Shown: positions 21,405 through 32,611 of the stretch, piece by piece
Layout of the letters: every line of letters starts with the position of its first letter
How positions within the stretch are numbered: position 1 is the first letter of the stretch
Source of the DNA: Erythroxylum novogranatense
Lineage: Eukaryota > Streptophyta > Magnoliopsida > Malpighiales > Erythroxylaceae
Length of the DNA: 64,000 nt
Assembly (NCBI GenBank): GCA_029891385.1
Contig: CM057230.1
Span: 19,729,372 to 19,793,371, forward strand
Reading direction: 5' to 3'
Program-made: the position numbers and the translations under genes
The notes under the pieces: model-generated
Seen by the model: only the letters and a program-made list of their open reading frames with translations
The model's database searches: none
Told to the model about the DNA's origin: nothing

Positions 21405-22367
21405 TCAGATGAACCTAACTTCGAGTAGTTTCTCTATTTCTTTCCGTATCACTTCTTGTCGCTCCTTGCAGTGCGATCGTTTCTTTTGCCTAACTGGCTT
21501 GTAATCTTGCCGAATACCAAGTGAGTGCGAGGCAACCGATCGAGAAATTTCAGGCATATCGCTCAGTACCCAAGCGAAGACCGATCTATTTTCTACCAAA
21601 CAGTCTGTGATTTCTTTAACTAGGTCCTTCTGAAGTTCGAAACCTAGGTTTGTGAATTTAGAGGGATCGGCTTCATCCAGTACGACCCGCTGCGTTTCTT
21701 CTACTAGGTTCATCCTATCCATCTCCTCATCAGCTCTCACATCAAGAGAGCTTGTCAGGACTACCGTCCCGTCTAATGTTTTCGTTTCTGCCAAGTAGCA
21801 CTCCCTTGCGATTCTCTGTTGACCCCTGACAGTACCGATTCCATGGGGCGTTGGGAATTTCATCGCTTGGTAGTAGGTAGAGACGACCGCTCTGAGGGCG
21901 TTCTGGGTAGCTCGTCCGATTATTGCATTGTATGCCCCTTGAAACTTCACGACTAGGAATTCTACATCCCTCTCTATCTGACACGGCTTTTGCCCAAACT
22001 TTACTTTTAAATAGACTCGGACGAACGGGTAGGCTGATGCTCCAGTTACCCCTTTGATAGGTCCGTCTATGGGCAATAGTCGATCTTCGAGTATCTCCAT
22101 CTGCTTGAAGGCCTCATAATACAACAAATCGACCGAGCTGCCCGTATCAATCATCACCCGCTTCACCTCGTAGCTGTCCACGTTCAGATTTACAACGAGA
22201 GCGTCATCATGAGGACAACTTACACCATCAAGGTCAGACTCGTCGAACGATATCGTCCCGTCGTTCTCCCTCGTTCTTTTGGTCGATGAGTCTCTGCCGA
22301 CCTGTTTTGCATATCTCTTTCTCCCTTTAGCAGTGGATCCCCCCGCTGCATTTCCACCAAATATCAT
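21405..22367 (-). pseudogene. pol: TAT element protease and gag/pol linker
   Basis: Aspartic protease that would process the polyprotein. RVMIDTGSSVDLLYYEAFKQ carries the DTGSS active site, and NAIIGRATQNALRAVVSTYY is the downstream flap/strand motif. The N-terminal part (GRKRYAKQVGRD) continues the gag tail, and the C-terminal part runs into the RT leader (KKRSHCKERQEVIRKEIEKL). The frame is open for 320 codons, the longest intact pol piece of this element. Confidence 0.88.
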
Positions 22368-22369
22368 GT

Positions 22370-23494
22370 TAATGACCCCAGTCGGTCGGTCATCTTGTTG
22401 CCCTCGATGGTCTGTATTTGCATTCTGCCTTCCTCCATCATTTCTATCATTCCGTCTCCAATTCTGTCGTCTGTTGTTGGGCCGACCGCTCTTATGCTCG
22501 TTATCTCGATCGACATTTTGCGCGTGCTTTATGAATTAACCTAACCTTCCCCTTTATATGAGGAACTCGATTTCTTTTTTCAATTGCCAGCAATCTTCCG
22601 TATCATGACCGATGTCTTTGTGGAAACGACAATATAAGTTGGGGTTCCTATCCTTGTAAGGAGTCTTCATTTTATCGGGTTCTCGGATAGTTTCCCATCC
22701 GCCTCATGGTCGCCAAGATTTCAGATATCGCTTTGTTGAGCGGGTGAACTCTGTCGATCGGTCGGCCTTCTCCAGCTCGACTGGCCTTTTTGCCGCTTGT
22801 GCGAATTGCTCGCTCTGTCATTTGGCGAGCGATCATCCATCCGACGCCTTGTATTTTTCAGCACTTCTTCAAGCTGAATGCACCTATCCGCCCTGTTTCT
22901 TATTTCCTGAACGGATCGGGGCTGATCGAGGGCTAACGACTTTTTGAACTCCTCATCCCTGGTGTTATTCATAAGCGCTACCAACATGGACGAGCAAGTG
23001 AGGTCGGGGACCTCGACCGCTTCGTTATTGAACCTAGTGATGAACTCTCGCAAACTTTCGTTCCTTCCTTGGGTCAGTTGCATTACCTCCAAAGCTGTCT
23101 TCTGTGGCCACTTACTGGTAGCGAACTGGTTCAAGAATAATAACCTGAAATCTTCAAAACATGTGATACAACTCGGGGGCAAGCTATTAAACCATCGCCG
23201 AGCTCCCTCTTGGAAGGCCGTACAGAAAGCCTTACACTGAATGGCGTCTGGAACGCAATGTAGATTCATCATGGATTGGAAGTGCTGTAGGTAATCCAGG
23301 GGGTCGATCTTTCCAGTGTATTTTTCAGGCATCGGTATTTTAGTACTGGGCACCGGGAGGCTATCCAAGATTTTCGGAGTGAAGGGAGAACTGTACTGTG
23401 CTTTCGGGCGATTTGGGCGGAAGCTCATAACTGCGTTAATCCGATCGTCCACGATTTTCTCTAGGGCTTCAGTTGGGTGGTGATCGGTCGTCAT
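22370..23494 (-). pseudogene. gag: TAT element gag (broken)
   Basis: The capsid part (23494-22721) is open: MPEKYTGKIDPLDYLQHFQS, then RRWFNSLPPSCITCFEDF and EVMQLTQGRNESLREFITRF are the Retrotrans_gag signature. After about 22720 the frame shifts. The nucleocapsid part near 22600 reads LYCRFHKDIGHDTEDCWQLK, the C-H-GH-C knuckle variant usual in TAT gag, followed by a TAA where the family continues (EIEFLI, stop). An Arg/Asn/Asp-rich linker leads to the protease. It lies about 430 bp from the PBS. Confidence 0.87.
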
Positions 23495-23900
23495 GCTGGT
23501 CTGTCGTGCGGCTTGCCGTGCAGACGGCCATCATTGTCTTTGGTTAAGACTGCAAAATCTGGCGAATCAACAGATCAGACGCTTCCTCAATCTGTTTTCG
23601 GGTGAGGGAAATGTGTATAGGCGGAAAAGGATCTGCATCCGATCGGTGTTGAAGATTCGGGCGCATATTGAGTGCAGCGTTATCCTCCAAAGCTACGCTC
23701 TGTTCTTCTTATTTCACGGTTTGAGGTTGCGGTTGATCATTCGGGTCTGAAGATTCCGTGCGGGAAACGTGAGGCGCAGGCGGCAGGGTTGCAGGTAATT
23801 GCAAACCAATGCGTTGCATCGCCAGAGCCGCGACAGCGGCTATATCAGGTTTCATTGCCGCCGGTGATCTGTGTATTTCTGGACGTGGTGCCCTGAAGTC

Positions 23901-23922
23901 GGGCCCCACGGTGGGTGCCAAT
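23901..23922 (-). promoter_or_regulatory. Primer-binding site of the TAT element
   Basis: On the minus strand TGGCACCCACCGTGGGGCCC lies two bases inside the 5' LTR. It is the type of PBS seen in many plant Gypsy elements. Confidence 0.75.
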
Positions 23923-24358
23923 TGGTTCTGCCGGATTCTGGCAGAACTGAACGTTGCCGTTTGGATCCATGGAGTTGACTGCTTTCTGTAGTAACTTCGA
24001 TGTGGAGGTTCTTGCAAAACAAAGAAGGCACGTCGAGGGTTGTGTCCCGATTAGCCCCTCTGACGCTCAAGTCAGTCTATTTTGTGAAGGTGAGATTGCT
24101 GTATGCAGAGAAGACTAGGTTATGATTGCGTACCTTTGTTACGGTAAAATTATACCTTATATATGGAGCAACAACTAGGTTAGGTTTAGGTCTTTACGTG
24201 TGCATGGGAGTCTCTCACATGCGGACGGGCTAAGGAGAGCGTGAATCGGGCTTGGGCCTGACATAGCCATTAGGTATGAGGCTGATTTTTTAGGGATGGA
24301 CCGATCGGCCCACAGGTCGTTTTGATTGGGCTTGGGTCCTACACGACCGACCCGACCA
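23923..24358 (-). repeat. 5' LTR of the TAT element
   Basis: 436 bp, from TGGTTCTGCCGG to CCGACCCGACCA on the plus strand, followed by the ATATG duplication. The element promoter should read leftwards from here. Confidence 0.92.
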
Positions 24359-24363
24359 ATATG

Positions 24364-24915
24364 TATCATCTCACCTCTACCATCATATGTGATGTTCTGA
24401 TCTGAATTTTTTCAACCATAATACATATGATTTCACAGATGGTGCAAAGTAATTTTTGTAATTTTTTAAATAATTTATTTCGCAGATGGTGCAAACTGAT
24501 TTTTCACATGTTTTCGCTAATGGTGCAAAATGATATTTGACATGTATTAATGACTATTTTCTGTTGCATTTTTAGGAAAAAGCAAATTTACATAAAAATC
24601 GTTGAACTACCGGACAAACAATTTAATAAAGAAAATAGCAATGAAATTACCACGAAAATAGCAATGAAATTTAATAAACAATTTAACGAAATATCATTGA
24701 AATCTAAAATTCGTATTTGCTTCCACTTCTCAAATTCGTTAAATTAGACTGGAAAAGAGGAGAAAAAATAAAAACCCAAAAGTCCTTTTATGCTTCATGT
24801 TCAGAACCAAATCCAGATGTCCTTTTATTTCTCAGGTTCAAAACAAATGCTGAGCGAGATGGTTTGAGGTCTAAGTCCTTAAACAACTCCTCTATTGTAG
24901 CTCAAAGCCTCCTTA
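24364..24915. other. Unassigned spacer
   Basis: No gene is recognised. GATGGTGCAAA recurs near 24438, 24485 and 24519 in imperfect 35-45-bp units, and ATAGCAATGAAAT is duplicated near 24630-24670. Confidence 0.5.
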
Positions 24916-24916
24916 C

Positions 24917-25955
24917 TTTTTTTTTTAAATGGAGAATTACAAACATACTAAGTTATTATGCAAGGAAAGGAAACCCCAGATGTATCCTCTAGGAGGATAG
25001 TAGCACAACCCACAGGCGAGTTTTGATACCAATAGATGTCTAGTTCTAGAGACTTAGCCTGGTTTGCTAGCCAATTCGCAGCTTGATTAGTTTCATGGTA
25101 AATATGCCTAGCTTTCACTATCTATTGGCATTGTATTAATTCGTGAATTCCCAAAATAAGGTTGTTAAAGGGAGCAGACGGTTGATTGAAGGATGCTAAT
25201 AAATTGAGAACAGTAAGTGAGTCCACGTCAAGTTTCACTTGCCGATAACCCATACTCCATGCCAATGAGAGGCCGTTGTATACTCCTAGAGTTTGGCACA
25301 AATTGAAGTGCAATAACCAATATTGTGTCCAAAGCCACTTAGCCATTTTCCTGTGTGGTCCTGGAGAAGACCTCCTGTCGTAGCCTGTGATGTCGAGGCG
25401 CTATACGTTCCATCCATATTGAGGCGGATCCAACCCTGTGGAGGATTACTCCAACCCACCAGAGTTTCCACAAGCTGCGGTGGACACAATATTGCATGTG
25501 CAACCAAGAGTTTTGCTTGAACAAACGATTGGACATATTTAAAGACGACGACATGAGGATTCACCGGCCATGAAAATTGGGGGTCAAAAATTGAGTTGTT
25601 ACGCCAAATCCATAAATACCAGCATGCTGTTCCAAAGACTAACGCCCAATCTAAACCTTGGAAGGTCTGATGTTTACACAAGTTCGCTAGCAACCAGTGA
25701 TTTTTGTCCTCGTGGAAGAAATCAACGGTGAGATTGCTGCTGGCAAAACCATTCCAGAACTGACTAGCTCGACAGCCGTCCCTAACAACGTGCAGAATTG
25801 ATTCCACCTCTCCACAACGGTGGCATGATGGGTCCGATGCTTGATACCTACGAGTGCGTTGTTGATTCGAGGGAAGTTTATCACAAGTCAGGAGCCAGAA
25901 AAATGCTCGAATTTTTTGTGGACGAGAAAGCTTGGAATAGTACAAATACAAAAAG
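24917..25955 (-). pseudogene. L1-type LINE 3' fragment (zf-RVT and RNase H)
   Basis: The 3' end of a plant non-LTR retrotransposon, on the minus strand. SRPQKIRAFFWLLTCDKLPS and CHRCGEVESILHVVRDGCRA form the zinc-binding zf-RVT domain. WIRLNMDGTYSASTSQATTG, then (next frame) YRQVKLDVDSLTVLNLL and HETNQAANWLANQA form the RNase H (RVT_3) domain, with a frame change near 25290. A T-run at 24917-24926 on the plus strand is the probable poly(A) tail. The reverse transcriptase is absent, a 5' truncation typical of LINE insertion. The upstream edge abuts an NB-ARC relic, so it appears to have inserted into a TNL copy. Confidence 0.85.
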
Positions 25956-25965
25956 GATCAAGAAT

Positions 25966-26160
25966 ATGATATGATCTTATGAAGGGTCATTTTGTTTAAA
26001 GGCATTCCTAACCACAAAGTGATCAGATTCAGTATTACTTGGTGCTTTAAGATCGATCACTCACATCATCAAAAACAACAAACACCCTTTTGCGTTGGAA
26101 CCTTTCACAAAAGAGAGTCCAGGCTCCATGCTTATCATGTCAATTTTCACGTCTCTTTCC
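25966..26160 (-). pseudogene. TNL pseudogene, NB-ARC fragment (3' piece)
   Basis: Minus-strand relic of a TIR-NBS-LRR NB-ARC domain, recognised by comparison with the gene at 49217-53429. It encodes KRVFVVFDDVSDRS (kinase-2/Walker B) and ESDHFVVRNAFKQNDPS, matching KRVFVVFDDVTDRS and ESHQLFVRNAFKEKQPS of that gene, with about 120 bp deleted between them and stops present. It breaks off at 26160, exactly where a solo LTR begins; the upstream NB-ARC sequence resumes at 32612. Confidence 0.85.
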
Positions 26161-26258
26161 TGTTAAAAACCACCGACATGATAATTCTAGAGTCTTCATA
26201 CATATTTATCTTTTATACATAAATAACATTTATTACACAAACTTTTCATAATAATCTA
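26161..26258 (+). repeat. Solo LTR, left part
   Basis: Starts TGTTAAAAACC directly after TTTCC (26156-26160). Together with 32432-32611 it forms a TG...CA element of about 278 bp flanked by TTTCC on both sides, with no internal region, so it is read as a solo LTR. Copia 2 interrupts it. Confidence 0.75.
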
Positions 26259-27053
26259 TGCTATGGGCCTCATAAAATGGAGCTCAACCATTAGGCCCAA
26301 ATATTAAGCTCAATTATAAAGCCCAATGGGGTTAGTTGAAAAGAATCCCATATCGACTAATTTGGTTTTTGGTGGCATAACTCATGTATATAAATACATG
26401 CTTCCACCCACACATTACAATATAAACCATACCATAAACACAACAACAACTTTTGACTATTACAATTTGGTCCTTATTTGACCTATTTGCAATTTGGTCC
26501 TTCTAGTTTGATTTATTTGTAAGTTAGTCCTTCATTTTGGACCAATTGCAAATTGTTCTTTTTGGAGGTAGAGACAAGGTTTGGGAAGCGTTCTTCCTTG
26601 CACGAGATTGGAGAGCTACATCGAGTAATCTACTTTTGTCTGTTGATGGTATTTGTCTAGTTTATTCTAGATTCTGGTGCCCTTGGTTGTCTTCTGCGCT
26701 GTTGTTATTGGTTATGTTCTTTGTATTTTTCTTCTGTTTCAAGATACATTTTGGGTGTGGTTTTTACTTGTTAGAAAGAGTAAGGGTCGTTTGTGTCTAT
26801 CCTTGTATTGTTGGAGACATTTGGTGTACTCGTTCTATTGATAATGAAGTTTTTCTAGACTAGGTCTTGTGGATGTTGCCGCTCGATCTTTGAGAGGGTG
26901 TTACCACTTTAAAAATTCTGGTGTTCTTTAATTGGTTGCTTGACGTTTTATTATTGCTTCCATATTCGATCAACATCACGTCTGCAAATAGTTTGTTTTA
27001 ATCTGCGCGCTCTAGTTTCTAGGCACATCTTTGTTTGTTTTTAATTCTTAACA
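26259..27053 (+). repeat. 5' LTR of Copia 2
   Basis: Starts TGCTATGGGCC (the right copy has TGTTATAAGCC) and ends AATTCTTAACA. A TATA-like GTATATAAATACATG lies near 26385. About 31-bp imperfect tandem units (GCAATTTGGTCCTT...) lie near 26462-26555. Confidence 0.9.
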
Positions 27054-27054
27054 A

Positions 27055-27067
27055 CCGGTATCAGAGC
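27055..27067 (+). promoter_or_regulatory. Primer-binding site of Copia 2
   Basis: CGGTATCAGAGCT directly follows the LTR and matches the initiator-methionine tRNA PBS common in Copia elements. Confidence 0.85.
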
Positions 27068-27108
27068 TTTTTGGTTTTCTCTCTGGTATTTTTTGGTTTG
27101 ATTGGAAT

Positions 27109-28297
27109 ATGGAGCCGAATTATGAGAAGATGGTTAGTTTGAATGGCACTAATTATCACAAGTGGAAAGGAAAGATGAAAGATCTTTTATTTGTGAAAAA
27201 GCTGCATTTGCCAGTGTTTGCTACTCTGAAGCCAGAGTCTAAAACTGATGAAGATTGAGCTTTTGATCATGAGATGGTTTGTGGCTTTATTTGGCAATGG
27301 GTTGTTGACAATGTTTTGAATCATATTGCTAATGATTCAAATGCTAAGATTTTGTGGGAAAAGCTTGAGACCTTATATGCTTCGAAGGCTGGTAATAATA
27401 AGTTGTTTTTATTAAACCAGGCTATGTGTTTGAAATATAAAGAAGGTAGTTCTATTTCTGATCATTTGAATGAGTTTCAAGGATGCTTTGATCAATTGTT
27501 TGGCATGGATATCAAATTTGAAGATGAGATTATGGGGATTTGGTTATTGCTCACTTTACCTGATTCTTGGGAAAATTTTCCGAGTTACTTTGACTAGTTC
27601 TGCTTCTGTTACCATGGAGTTAGCGAAGTCTGCTGTTTTAAATGAAGAAGTCAGAAGACGAACACAGGAGGCATCTACTTCACAGTCGCATGTCTTGGTT
27701 ACAGAAAATAGGGGGAGAAGTAGAGAGAAGGATCAGGGACGTAACCGAGAAAAGAATAGAAGTAAGTCCAGATCTCGATACAAGGATATGAAGTGTCGTC
27801 ATTATAGTAAGAAAGGCCATATTAAGAAGTACTGTTTCAAGTTGAAATGTAAGAAGAGCAAGCAACAAAAGAAAAATGACGATAGCGATGATAGGGTTTC
27901 TACTGTCGCTGGTGATCTGATGACAATTGCTGATGAAGAACTGATTAGCATTGCTTCTGATGAGATTAGTTGGGTTTTTGATAGCGATGCTACTTATCAT
28001 GTGACCCCTCATAGGGAGTTCTTCATGTCTTATACTCTAGTTTCTGATGGTGCTTTAACAATGACTAACAATGGTAAATCAAAGGTTGTTGGCATTGTTA
28101 CTATTTGTTTAGAGACTAATCTCATAATAAATCTATTTTTGAATAATGTCAGACATAATCTTGACATGAGGTTTAATCTAATTTCTACTTGTACACTTGA
28201 TGATGAAGGTTATAATAGTCAATTCAAGGGGGAAGTGAAACTCACTAAAGGTTTCTTGGTTATCGCACGTGGAGAGAAAGTTTCACGTTTATATTGA
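27109..28297 (+). pseudogene. gag: Copia 2 gag and protease (broken)
   Basis: The ATG at 27109 follows TTGGAAT. The N-terminus reads VSLNGTNYHKWKGKMKDLLF; a TGA at about 27256 replaces a Trp, and the UBN2-type gag then continues (NAKILWEKLETLYASKAGNN). After a frame change near 27600, an Arg/Lys-rich stretch leads to a zinc knuckle KCRHYSKKGHIKKYC, in which the second Cys is Ser. The protease motif WVFDSDATYHVTPHREFF (near 27970) has DSDA where Copia has DSGA. The frame ends at 28297. It once made capsid and protease and is inactive now. Confidence 0.87.
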
Positions 28298-29212
28298 ACC
28301 AAGGCTACAGTTTCTGTTGATGGTGCTAATGTTGTTGCCATCGATGATTTATCAAAACCATGGCATAAGAGGCTTAGTTACATTAGTGCGAAGGGACTTC
28401 ATCAATTAACTAAGAAGAATGCGGTTTTTGGTTTAAAAGATGTCACATTGGATAAATGTTCTTATTGCTTAGTGGGAAAGCAAAATAGAGTGTACTTCAA
28501 GAGTAATCCTCCTTCTAAAAAATTAGAGGTTCTTCAACTAGTTCATTCAGATCTTTGTGGTCCTATGAAGACTAGGACATATAGTGGTTGTCTATATTTT
28601 GTGACCTTTATTGACGATCATTCTAGAAAGCTTTGGGTCTATCCGTTGAAGAGGAAAGATCAAGTTCTTAGTGCCTTTAAAGAATTTCAAGCCTATGTTG
28701 AAAGAGAGATAGGGAAGAAACTGAAGTGTATTTGCACTGATAATGGTGGCTAGTATTGTGGACCTTTTGATGCATACTGTAGAGAGTAGGGTATACGGTA
28801 CCATAAAATGCCTCATAAAACTCCTCAATTGAATGGCTTAGTAGAGAGGATGAATAGGACTTTGATGGAAAGAGTCCAATGTTTGCTTTCTGAAGCAAAG
28901 TTGCCTCAATCATTTTGGGCGGAGGCTTTATGTACTGATGCACATATTATTAATTTGTCCCCTACTTATGCTTTACAGGGTGATGTTCCTGACAGAGTTT
29001 GTTATAAGCAAGATGTATCTTATGACAATTTACGTGTCTTTGGATGTAAAGCTTTCGTACATGTGCCTAAAGATAAGAGGTCCAAATTAGAAGTTAAAAC
29101 GCAGAAATGTGTTTTCATTGGCTACGGCCATGATAAGCTTGGATATAGATTCCATGATCTAGCTGAGAAAAAGCTCGTTAGAAGCCGTGATGCTATTTTT
29201 ATGGAAGATTAG
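28298..29212 (+). pseudogene. pol: Copia 2 integrase (broken)
   Basis: WHKRLSYISAKGLHQLTKK (near 28362) and CSYCLVGKQNRVYFK are the GAG-pre-integrase/zinc region. The core has LVHSDLCGPMKTRTYSGCLY (first Asp), CICTDNGG (second Asp) followed at once by a TAG, and, after another stop, NGLVERMNRTLMERVQCLLS (catalytic Glu). FGCKAFVHVPKDKRSKLEVK closes the domain. The catalytic residues persist, but at least two stops interrupt the core. Confidence 0.88.
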
Positions 29213-29218
29213 AACATT

Positions 29219-31100
29219 GAAGACATTGGTAAGGAAGAGAAGATGAAATCTCCTGATCAAAATGGTTTGGTTGATCTTGATCCAGTTCGAGAGACAGAGA
29301 CACTTGGTGATGTCGAGTCTACAACTAATATTGAGGTGGAGGATAATCTTCTAGGAAATGATGATGTTTATGAGGATGTTATTGAAGAGTTAGATGCTCC
29401 TGCCGTTGAACTTGATGTTCCACTTAGGAGATCAAATAGACAACGTATTCCTTCTACTCGTTATTCATCTCACTAGTATATGCTTCTTACTGACGGGGGA
29501 AAACCAGAGTCTTATGAAGAAGCTATGGAGAGTGAGAAGAAAAATGAATGGAAAGCATTCACAAATGATGAATGGAAGTCTTTACTGGATAATAATACCT
29601 TTGACTTAGTCAAATTACGTAAGGGTAAAAGAGCTTTACAAAATCATTGGATTTTTAGGGAGAAAATCGAAGATTCCAAGCCACGATATAAAGCTAGATT
29701 GGTTGACAAAAGATTTCGTCAGAAGAAGGGGATTGATTTTGATGAGATATTCTTACCAGTTGTGAAGATGTCTTCTATTAGAGTTGTTTTGGGTTTAGCC
29801 GCTAGTCTTAATTTGGAAGTTGAGTAGATGGATGTCAAAACTGCTTTTTTTTTATAGTGATCTTAGGGAAGAGATTTATATGGAGCAACCACAGGGCTAG
29901 ACAGTGAAGGGCAAAGAAGACTATGTCTATAGATTGAAGAAGATCTTGTACGGTTTGAAGCAAGCTTTAAGACAGTGGTATAAGAAATTTGAGTCTGTTA
30001 TGATCCAACAGGGATTCAAGAAGACTACTTAAGATCACTGTGTGTTTGCGCAGAAGTTCACAGATAATGACTTCATGTTTTTGTTGCTCTATGCTGATGA
30101 CATGTTGATTGTCGATCAAAATTCCTCCAGGATCAATAAATTGAAGATGGAAAGTGAGAAGAAAAATGAATGGAAAGCATCCACAAATGATGAATGGAAG
30201 TCTTTATTGGATAATAATACCTTTGACTTATTCAAATTACGTAAGGGTAAAAGAGCTTTACAAAATCATTGGATTTTTAGGGAGAAAATCGAAGATTCCA
30301 AGCCACGATATAAAGCTAGATTGGTTGACAAAAGATTTCGTCAGAAGAAGGGGATTGATTTTGATGAGATATTTTTACCAGTTGTGAAGATGTCAAAACT
30401 GCTTTTCTTTATAGTGATCTTGGGGAAGAGATTTATATGGAGCAACCACAGGGCTAGACAGTGAAGGGCAAAGAAGACTGTCTATAGATTGAAGAAGAGC
30501 TTGTACGGTTTGAAGCAAGCTCTAAGACAGTGGTATAAGAAATTTGAGTCTGTTATGATCCAACAGGGATTCAAGAAGACTACTTAAGATCGCTGTGTGT
30601 TTGCGCAGAAGTTCACAGATAATGACTTCATGTTTTTGTTGCTCTATGTTGATGACATGTTGATTGTCGATCAAAATTCCTCCAGGATCAATAAATTGAA
30701 GATGGAGCTCAGTAAGTCTTTTGTGATGAAAGACTTGTGATCAACAAAGACCCTTCTTGTATGCAAATTATTCGTGATAGAAGTGCTAAGAAATTGTGGT
30801 TATCACAGGAGAAGTATGTCGAGAAGGTACTTGGACATTTTCAGATGGATAAGGCAAAAGTTGTAAGTACTCCTCTGGCATTACATTTTAAATTGAGTAG
30901 TAGTCAGTCTCCGTCCGGTGACAAAGAGAAGGAAGATATGCAACGTGTTCCTTATGTATTGGTAGTAGGAAGTTTGGTGTATGCAATGATTTGCACGAGG
31001 CCTGATATAGTTCATGTTGTTAGTATTGTTAGTCATTTTCAATCCAATCCGGGTAGAGAGTATTGGAATGTAGTGAAGTGGATATTGAGATATCTCTGAG
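29219..31100 (+). pseudogene. pol: Copia 2 reverse transcriptase with internal tandem duplication
   Basis: The RT begins with ALQNHWIFREKIEDSKPRYK, a variant of the Copia VGCKWIFKVK region, and then MDVKTAFF after a TAG. LYADDMLIV carries the catalytic box as YADD in the first copy; the second copy reads LYVDDMLIV. The segment 29525-30146 is repeated at 30147-30701, so RT motifs occur twice. The C-terminal part (KLWLSQEKYVEKVLGHFQMD, TRPDIVHVVSIVSHFQSNPG) follows only once. Stops and shifts occur throughout, so no full RT can be made. Confidence 0.88.
29525..30701 (+). repeat. Tandem duplication inside Copia 2 RT (622 bp + 555 bp)
   Basis: Copy A 29525-30146 and copy B 30147-30701 are nearly identical. 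Copy B lacks about 67 bp between two GATGTC words (near 29769 and 29832 of copy A). The duplication joint has ATGGA microhomology. Confidence 0.92.
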
Positions 31101-31615
31101 GAACTTCTAGTTTGAAGTTGTGTTTTGGGACAAGAAAACCAGAACTCTCTGGTTATACAGATTCATATATGACTGGAGATGTTGACTCAAGAAAATCTAC
31201 TTCGAGCTATATAATCACTTTTGCAGGGGAAGTTGTGACATGGCAATCTAAATTGCAGAAGTGTGTTGCTTTGTCTACTACTGAAGCTGAGTTCATTGCT
31301 GTAACTGAAGTTTGTAAAGAGTTACTTTGAATGAAAAAGTTTGTCCGTGAACTTGGTTTTACACAAAAGAGGTATGTCTTATTTTGTGATAGTATGGGTG
31401 CTATCCATTTGAGCAAGAACTCAATGTTTCATGGTAGATCAAAAAATATTGATGTGCGATATCATTGGATTCGTGATATCTTGGAGTCTAATTTGTTGGT
31501 GTTGGAGAAGATTCATATGGAAGATAATAGTGCAGACATGTTGACAAAGATTCTACCAAGGGGAAAGTTTGAAGTTATTCGATCGATTGCTAGGTTGGCA
31601 ACTGACTCCATTTGA
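31101..31615 (+). pseudogene. pol: Copia 2 RNase H (broken)
   Basis: The domain reads LSGYTDSYMTGDVDSRKSTS, then SKLQKCVALSTTEAEFIAVT, a TGA after VCKELL, and then LFCDSMGAIHLSKNSMFHGR and EDNSADMLTKILPRGKFEVI to a TGA at about 31613. The Asp/Glu/Asp pattern of RNase H is present, and the domain is broken by two stops. The polypurine tract follows at once. Confidence 0.87.
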
Positions 31616-31616
31616 T

Positions 31617-31630
31617 TCAAAGGAGGAGTT
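31617..31630 (+). promoter_or_regulatory. Polypurine tract of Copia 2
   Basis: TCAAAGGAGGAGTT lies directly before the 3' LTR. Confidence 0.8.
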
Positions 31631-32426
31631 TGTTATAAGCCTCATAAAATGGAGCCCAATCATTAGGCCCAAATATCAAGCCCAATTATAAAGCCTAATG
31701 GGCTTATTTGAAAAGAATCCCATATCGACTAATTTGGTTTTTGGTGGCATAACTCATGTATATAAATACATGCCTCCACCCACACGTTACAACATACACT
31801 ATACCATAAACACAACAACAACTTTGGACTATTGCAATTTGGTCCTTATTTGACCTATTTGCAATTTGGTCCTCCTAGTTTGATTTATTTGCAATTTAGT
31901 CCTTCATTTTGGACCAATTATAAATTAGTTCTTTTTGGAGGCAGAGACAAGGTTTGGGAAGCGTTCTTCCTTGCACGAGATTGGAGAGCTACACCAGGTA
32001 ATCTACTTTTGTCTGTTGATGGTATTCGTCTAGTTTTATTCTAGATTTTGGTGCCCTTGGTTGTCTTCTGTGTTGTTGTTGTTGCTTGTGTTCTTTGTAT
32101 TTTTCTTCTGTTTCAAGATATATTTTGGGTGTGGTTTTCACTTATTAGAAGGAGTAAGGGTTGTTTGTATCTATCCTTGTATTGTTGGAGACATTTGGTG
32201 CACTCGTTCTATTAATAGTGGAATTTTTTTGGACTAGGTCCTGTGGATGTTGCCTCTCGATATTTGAGAAGGTATTACGACGTTAAAAATTCTGGTGTTC
32301 TTTAATTTGTTGCTTGACATGTTATTGTTGCTTCCATATTCGATCAACATCATGTCCGCACATATTTTGTTTTAATCAGCGTACTTTAGTTTTTGGACAC
32401 CTTTGTTTGTTTTTAAATTCCCAACA
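31631..32426 (+). repeat. 3' LTR of Copia 2
   Basis: About 796 bp, TGTTATAAGCC to ATTCCCAACA, followed by the ATCTA duplication. It differs from the 5' LTR at scattered sites and a few small indels. Confidence 0.9.
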
Positions 32427-32431
32427 ATCTA

Positions 32432-32611
32432 GAATAAAATCTAGAATACTATAGAAAGTGAAAGTCGGTTGTTAACCGACTGAAGGAGTCTATAAAAGGA
32501 GCCAAGCTCCATAATGTGTAAATTTGTGAGAATATGTTTGTAAAATTTTATAATTAATATATATTATGTTTTGAGTTTCTCTTCAATTGAGTCCTCTAAT
32601 AATTTTCAACA
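32432..32611 (+). repeat. Solo LTR, right part
   Basis: Continues the LTR begun at 26161. It contains a TATA-like TCTATAAAAGGAG (near 32491) and ends TTTTCAACA, followed by TTTCC (32612-32616), the second copy of the 5-bp duplication. Confidence 0.75.

Larger units (their letters stand above)
14079..24358 (-). mobile_element. TAT-lineage Gypsy retrotransposon with antisense gene
   Basis: A 10.3-kb Ty3/gypsy element on the minus strand, bounded by about 435-bp LTRs and a perfect 5-bp TSD (ATATG). From its own 5' end (high coordinates): LTR, PBS, gag, protease, RT, two RNase H domains, integrase, a 65-bp minisatellite, an antisense two-part gene, the polypurine tract and the LTR. The second RNase H-like domain and the antisense ORF between pol and the 3' LTR are known traits of plant TAT-group elements. 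Frameshifts and lost catalytic integrase residues make it non-autonomous. GC content is clearly higher than in its surroundings. Confidence 0.93.
26259..32426 (+). mobile_element. Copia LTR retrotransposon 2 (Tork-like), degenerate
   Basis: A 6.2-kb Ty1/copia element with about 795-bp LTRs, an iMet-type PBS, gag, protease, integrase, RT and RNase H, a polypurine tract, and a perfect 5-bp TSD, ATCTA (26254-26258 and 32427-32431). Many stop codons and an internal duplication of the RT region disable it. It sits inside a solo LTR that itself sits inside a TNL pseudogene, so it is the youngest of the three. The Tork-like label comes from motif style and is tentative. Confidence 0.92.
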
